Shown here: positions 62,055 through 64,000 of the stretch, piece by piece
How the letters are laid out: the number at the start of each line of letters is the position of its first letter
How positions within the stretch are numbered: position 1 is the stretch's first letter
DNA from: an uncultured Bacteroidales bacterium
GTDB taxonomy: Bacteria > Bacteroidota > Bacteroidia > Bacteroidales > UBA932
Length of the DNA: 64,000 nucleotides
Reading direction: 5' to 3'
NCBI GenBank assembly: GCA_944326335.1
Contig: CALVDM010000006.1
Location: forward strand, 1 to 64,000
Program-made: the position numbers and the translations under genes
The notes under the pieces: generated by a model
The model's database searches: none
What the model was told of the DNA's origin: nothing
What the model saw: the letters and a program-made list of their open reading frames with translations, nothing else

Positions 62055-64000
62055 ATGCTGCCGTTCCTGTATTCATTGCTGCTTCTTGCCCCCGTGGCCG
62101 CAGCATCTTCCCCGGAGACCGGAAATGATGCCGTGAAGGAAGCCGTCGCAGAGATTTCCGACACGCTTTCCGGGGCCGTGACGGTTTCTTCATATAAACA
62201 GGTGCTTCCGGTCGGGAGACTTGCTTCTCCGGTCACCTCAATAGAGGCCGGCGAGATGGACGAAAGGGGGATTGAAGACATCCGAAAACTGTCTTCCATA
62301 GTCCCGAACCTGCATATCCCTGACTACGGGTCGTCCATGACTTCGACGATTTACCTCAGGGGCTTCGGTTCGAGGATGGAGAACCCGGTGATGGGCCTGT
62401 ACATAGACGATATCCCGGTCCTGAACAAGAATTCATACGACATATCACTTTACGACATAAGCAGTGCGATGCTTCTGCGCGGCCCTCAGGCAACTCTCTA
62501 CGGACGCAACTCCATGAGCGGGGTGCTTGTCCTGAACACGCTTTCCCCCGAGACTTTCCACGGCTCGAGTCTCAGGCTCGAATACGGCAATGCAAACACT
62601 GTCTCGGCGAAACTGTCGGTCTACGGCAGTTCGGGGGTAGGCGCGACGGTGTCTTACCGGCATACCGACGGTTTCTACTTCAACACATACGACGGAAAGT
62701 ATGTGGACAGGTCCGATGCCCTCGACTTCCGGCTGAGGGCCTGGAAAAGGCTGCGTGCAAATCTCGAATTCGAGAATGTATTTTCCGTGAACCTCACCGG
62801 ACAGGGAGGCTACCCTTACAGGGAATACGATTCCTCGACAGGCTCGCTCGCCCCGATTTCCTACAATGACAGATGCGGGTACAGAAGGCTTTCAGCCTCG
62901 GAAGGCCTGAAATTCAAGTATATGGCAGAAGACTGGACCTTGAGCTCCGTCACAAGCCTGCAGTTTCTTGCGGACGACATGGACATGGACCAGGATTTCA
63001 CGTCGCGCTCCATGTTCACATTGTCCCAGGTGCAGAAGGAGGGCGCCGTGACCCAGGAGCTGGTACTGAAGCCGGAAGCCGGTTGGAGGAGACCGTGGTG
63101 GAACTGGCAGACGGGCTTTTTCGGTTTCGCGAAATACAATGACATGTCCGCTCCTGTCCGTTTCAAGCAGGACGGCATATCCGATCTGATACTCGCGAAT
63201 GCAAACAAGGGGCTGCAGGCTGCGTTCGGCGGTGATGCGGCCCTGTCGCTCCAGGAGGACGAGTTCGACATCACGAGCGATTTCGGGGTGACTGTGGCAG
63301 GTGCGGCCATCTACCATGAATCATATTTCACGGTGGGCCGCTGGCTTTTTACGGCAGGGCTCAGGCTGGATTACGAGTGGACCGGCATGGATTACGACAG
63401 CGGCGCACTGATGCACTACAGCCTGCGTCTCCCGTTCATGACCACCGATTTCATCCCTGTGGAGTGTTCCTACAAAGGTTATGAGGATGTCGATTATCTG
63501 GAAATCATGCCGCGCATCTCCGCAATGTACGATTCCGGGCCCGTGAAACTGTTCGCCACATTTTCGGAAGGTTACCGCTCCGGAGGATTCAACACGCAGA
63601 TATTCTCCGACATAGTGCAGAACATGCTCATGCAGGAGATGATGAAGGATGCCCCTGTCCGTATGCCGGAGTCTTCCGTCGGTGCCGACGATACCGTCTA
63701 CAGGCCGGAGAAGAGCATAAATGCCGAGATAGGGGCGCGTACGGCTTTCTCGTCCGGCCGCCACAGATTCGACGGCACCCTTTCCCTGTACAGCATAATG
63801 TGCATAGACCAGCAGCAGACCGTATTCCCGTCAGGACAGAGCACGGGCAGGATGATGACCAATACCGGGAAGTCCAGGAGCCTCGGGGTTGAAGCTGCGT
63901 TTTCATATTCTTTCGCGGACTTCTCCCTTTCGGCGGCCTACGGCTATTGCGACGCCCGCTTCGTGGACTATGACGACGGCATGGCCGACTATTCGGGACA
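62055..64000 (+). CDS. TonB-dependent receptor, 3' end outside the window
   Basis: An open frame from ATG 62055 to the window end (648 codons, no stop). Signal peptide MLPFLYSLLLLAPVAAASS, then a plug with DIRKLSSIVPNLHIPDYG, STIYLRGFGSRMENPVMGLY and LLRGPQATLYGRNSMSGVL, and the first part of a 22-strand barrel (FATFSEGYRSGGFN is a typical barrel motif). The short N-terminus without a carboxypeptidase-like domain sets it apart from SusC. It looks like the iron-siderophore or vitamin receptor class (COG1629). Ligand unknown. It stands alone on this side; what follows is not visible. Confidence 0.92.
   Translation, partial: MLPFLYSLLLLAPVAAASSPETGNDAVKEAVAEISDTLSGAVTVSSYKQVLPVGRLASPVTSIEAGEMDERGIEDIRKLSSIVPNLHIPDYGSSMTSTIYLRGFGSRMENPVMGLYIDDIPVLNKNSYDISLYDISSAMLLRGPQATLYGRNSMSGVLVLNTLSPETFHGSSLRLEYGNANTVSAKLSVYGSSGVGATVSYRHTDGFYFNTYDGKYVDRSDALDFRLRAWKRLRANLEFENVFSVNLTGQGGYPYREYDSSTGSLAPISYNDRCGYRRLSASEGLKFKYMAEDWTLSSVTSLQFLADDMDMDQDFTSRSMFTLSQVQKEGAVTQELVLKPEAGWRRPWWNWQTGFFGFAKYNDMSAPVRFKQDGISDLILANANKGLQAAFGGDAALSLQEDEFDITSDFGVTVAGAAIYHESYFTVGRWLFTAGLRLDYEWTGMDYDSGALMHYSLRLPFMTTDFIPVECSYKGYEDVDYLEIMPRISAMYDSGPVKLFATFSEGYRSGGFNTQIFSDIVQNMLMQEMMKDAPVRMPESSVGADDTVYRPEKSINAEIGARTAFSSGRHRFDGTLSLYSIMCIDQQQTVFPSGQSTGRMMTNTGKSRSLGVEAAFSYSFADFSLSAAYGYCDARFVDYDDGMADYSG

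Noticed and set aside
62055..64000. Right-end receptor as a SusC
   Set aside because: It lacks the N-terminal carboxypeptidase-like domain; whether a SusD follows cannot be seen.

Overview
The window is a stretch of chromosome from a member of the Bacteroidota, almost certainly order Bacteroidales. The evidence is two SusC/SusD pairs, many lipoproteins with a Cys lipobox, a Fib_succ_major-type domain, a BtuG-like surface protein, and genes preceded by the Bacteroidota promoter signature (TTTG, about 20 nt, TAnnTTTG) with little Shine-Dalgarno signal. GC content is fairly high for the group. Genus cannot be settled from sequence alone.

Layout. 1-70: the last bases of a 5S rRNA gene and its terminator, i.e. 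the end of an rRNA operon. 220-5647: diaminopimelate/lysine genes (lysC-dapB-dapA), a DUF4465 lipoprotein, DUF4254 and a family 9 glycosyltransferase. 5667-6751 (minus): rpsP-rimM. 6885-7526: a DUF2147 protein and tRNA-Leu(GAG). 7601-16268: an S9 (DPP IV-like) peptidase followed by SusC, SusD, a 71-aa lipoprotein and a beta-sandwich lipoprotein, which looks like a peptide-oriented uptake locus. 16402-31112: housekeeping genes, namely lgt, a prolyl-tRNA editing protein, a HAD phosphatase, trxA, an outer-membrane barrel, a polyprenyl synthase, holB, ricT, trmB, miaA, smpB, pfkA, fadD-like, a PFL-family protein, an ACT protein and tatA-tatC.

31090-37399 (minus): a compact cobalamin-uptake operon (btuG-like, btuB-like, btuF, btuC, btuD) behind a cobalamin riboswitch. 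37579-39024 (minus): an AlbA/Schlafen-type ATP-binding protein in AT-richer DNA, probably acquired. 39459-60857: a large polysaccharide utilisation locus with two parallel beta-helix hydrolases, SusC, SusD, a fimbrillin/FISUMP-like lipoprotein, a GH89 alpha-N-acetylglucosaminidase, an unknown lipoprotein, a GH99-like/GH31 fusion and a GH2 enzyme. 61153-61922 (minus): sodB and rubredoxin. 62055-64000: a TonB-dependent receptor cut by the window edge.

Most notable observations. (1) The first beta-helix hydrolase is split from its lipoprotein signal peptide by a ten-G tract; losing one G would restore the frame, which suggests phase variation or a homopolymer error. (2) A 79-bp tandem repeat upstream of trxA carries a promoter in each unit. 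(3) A family of intergenic palindromes, many with three-base loops, recurs between genes; a composite version sits at the 3' end of both SusC/SusD loci. (4) An unusual two-catalytic-domain hydrolase (GH99-like plus GH31) lies in a locus with GH89, pointing to an alpha-GlcNAc-bearing glycan.
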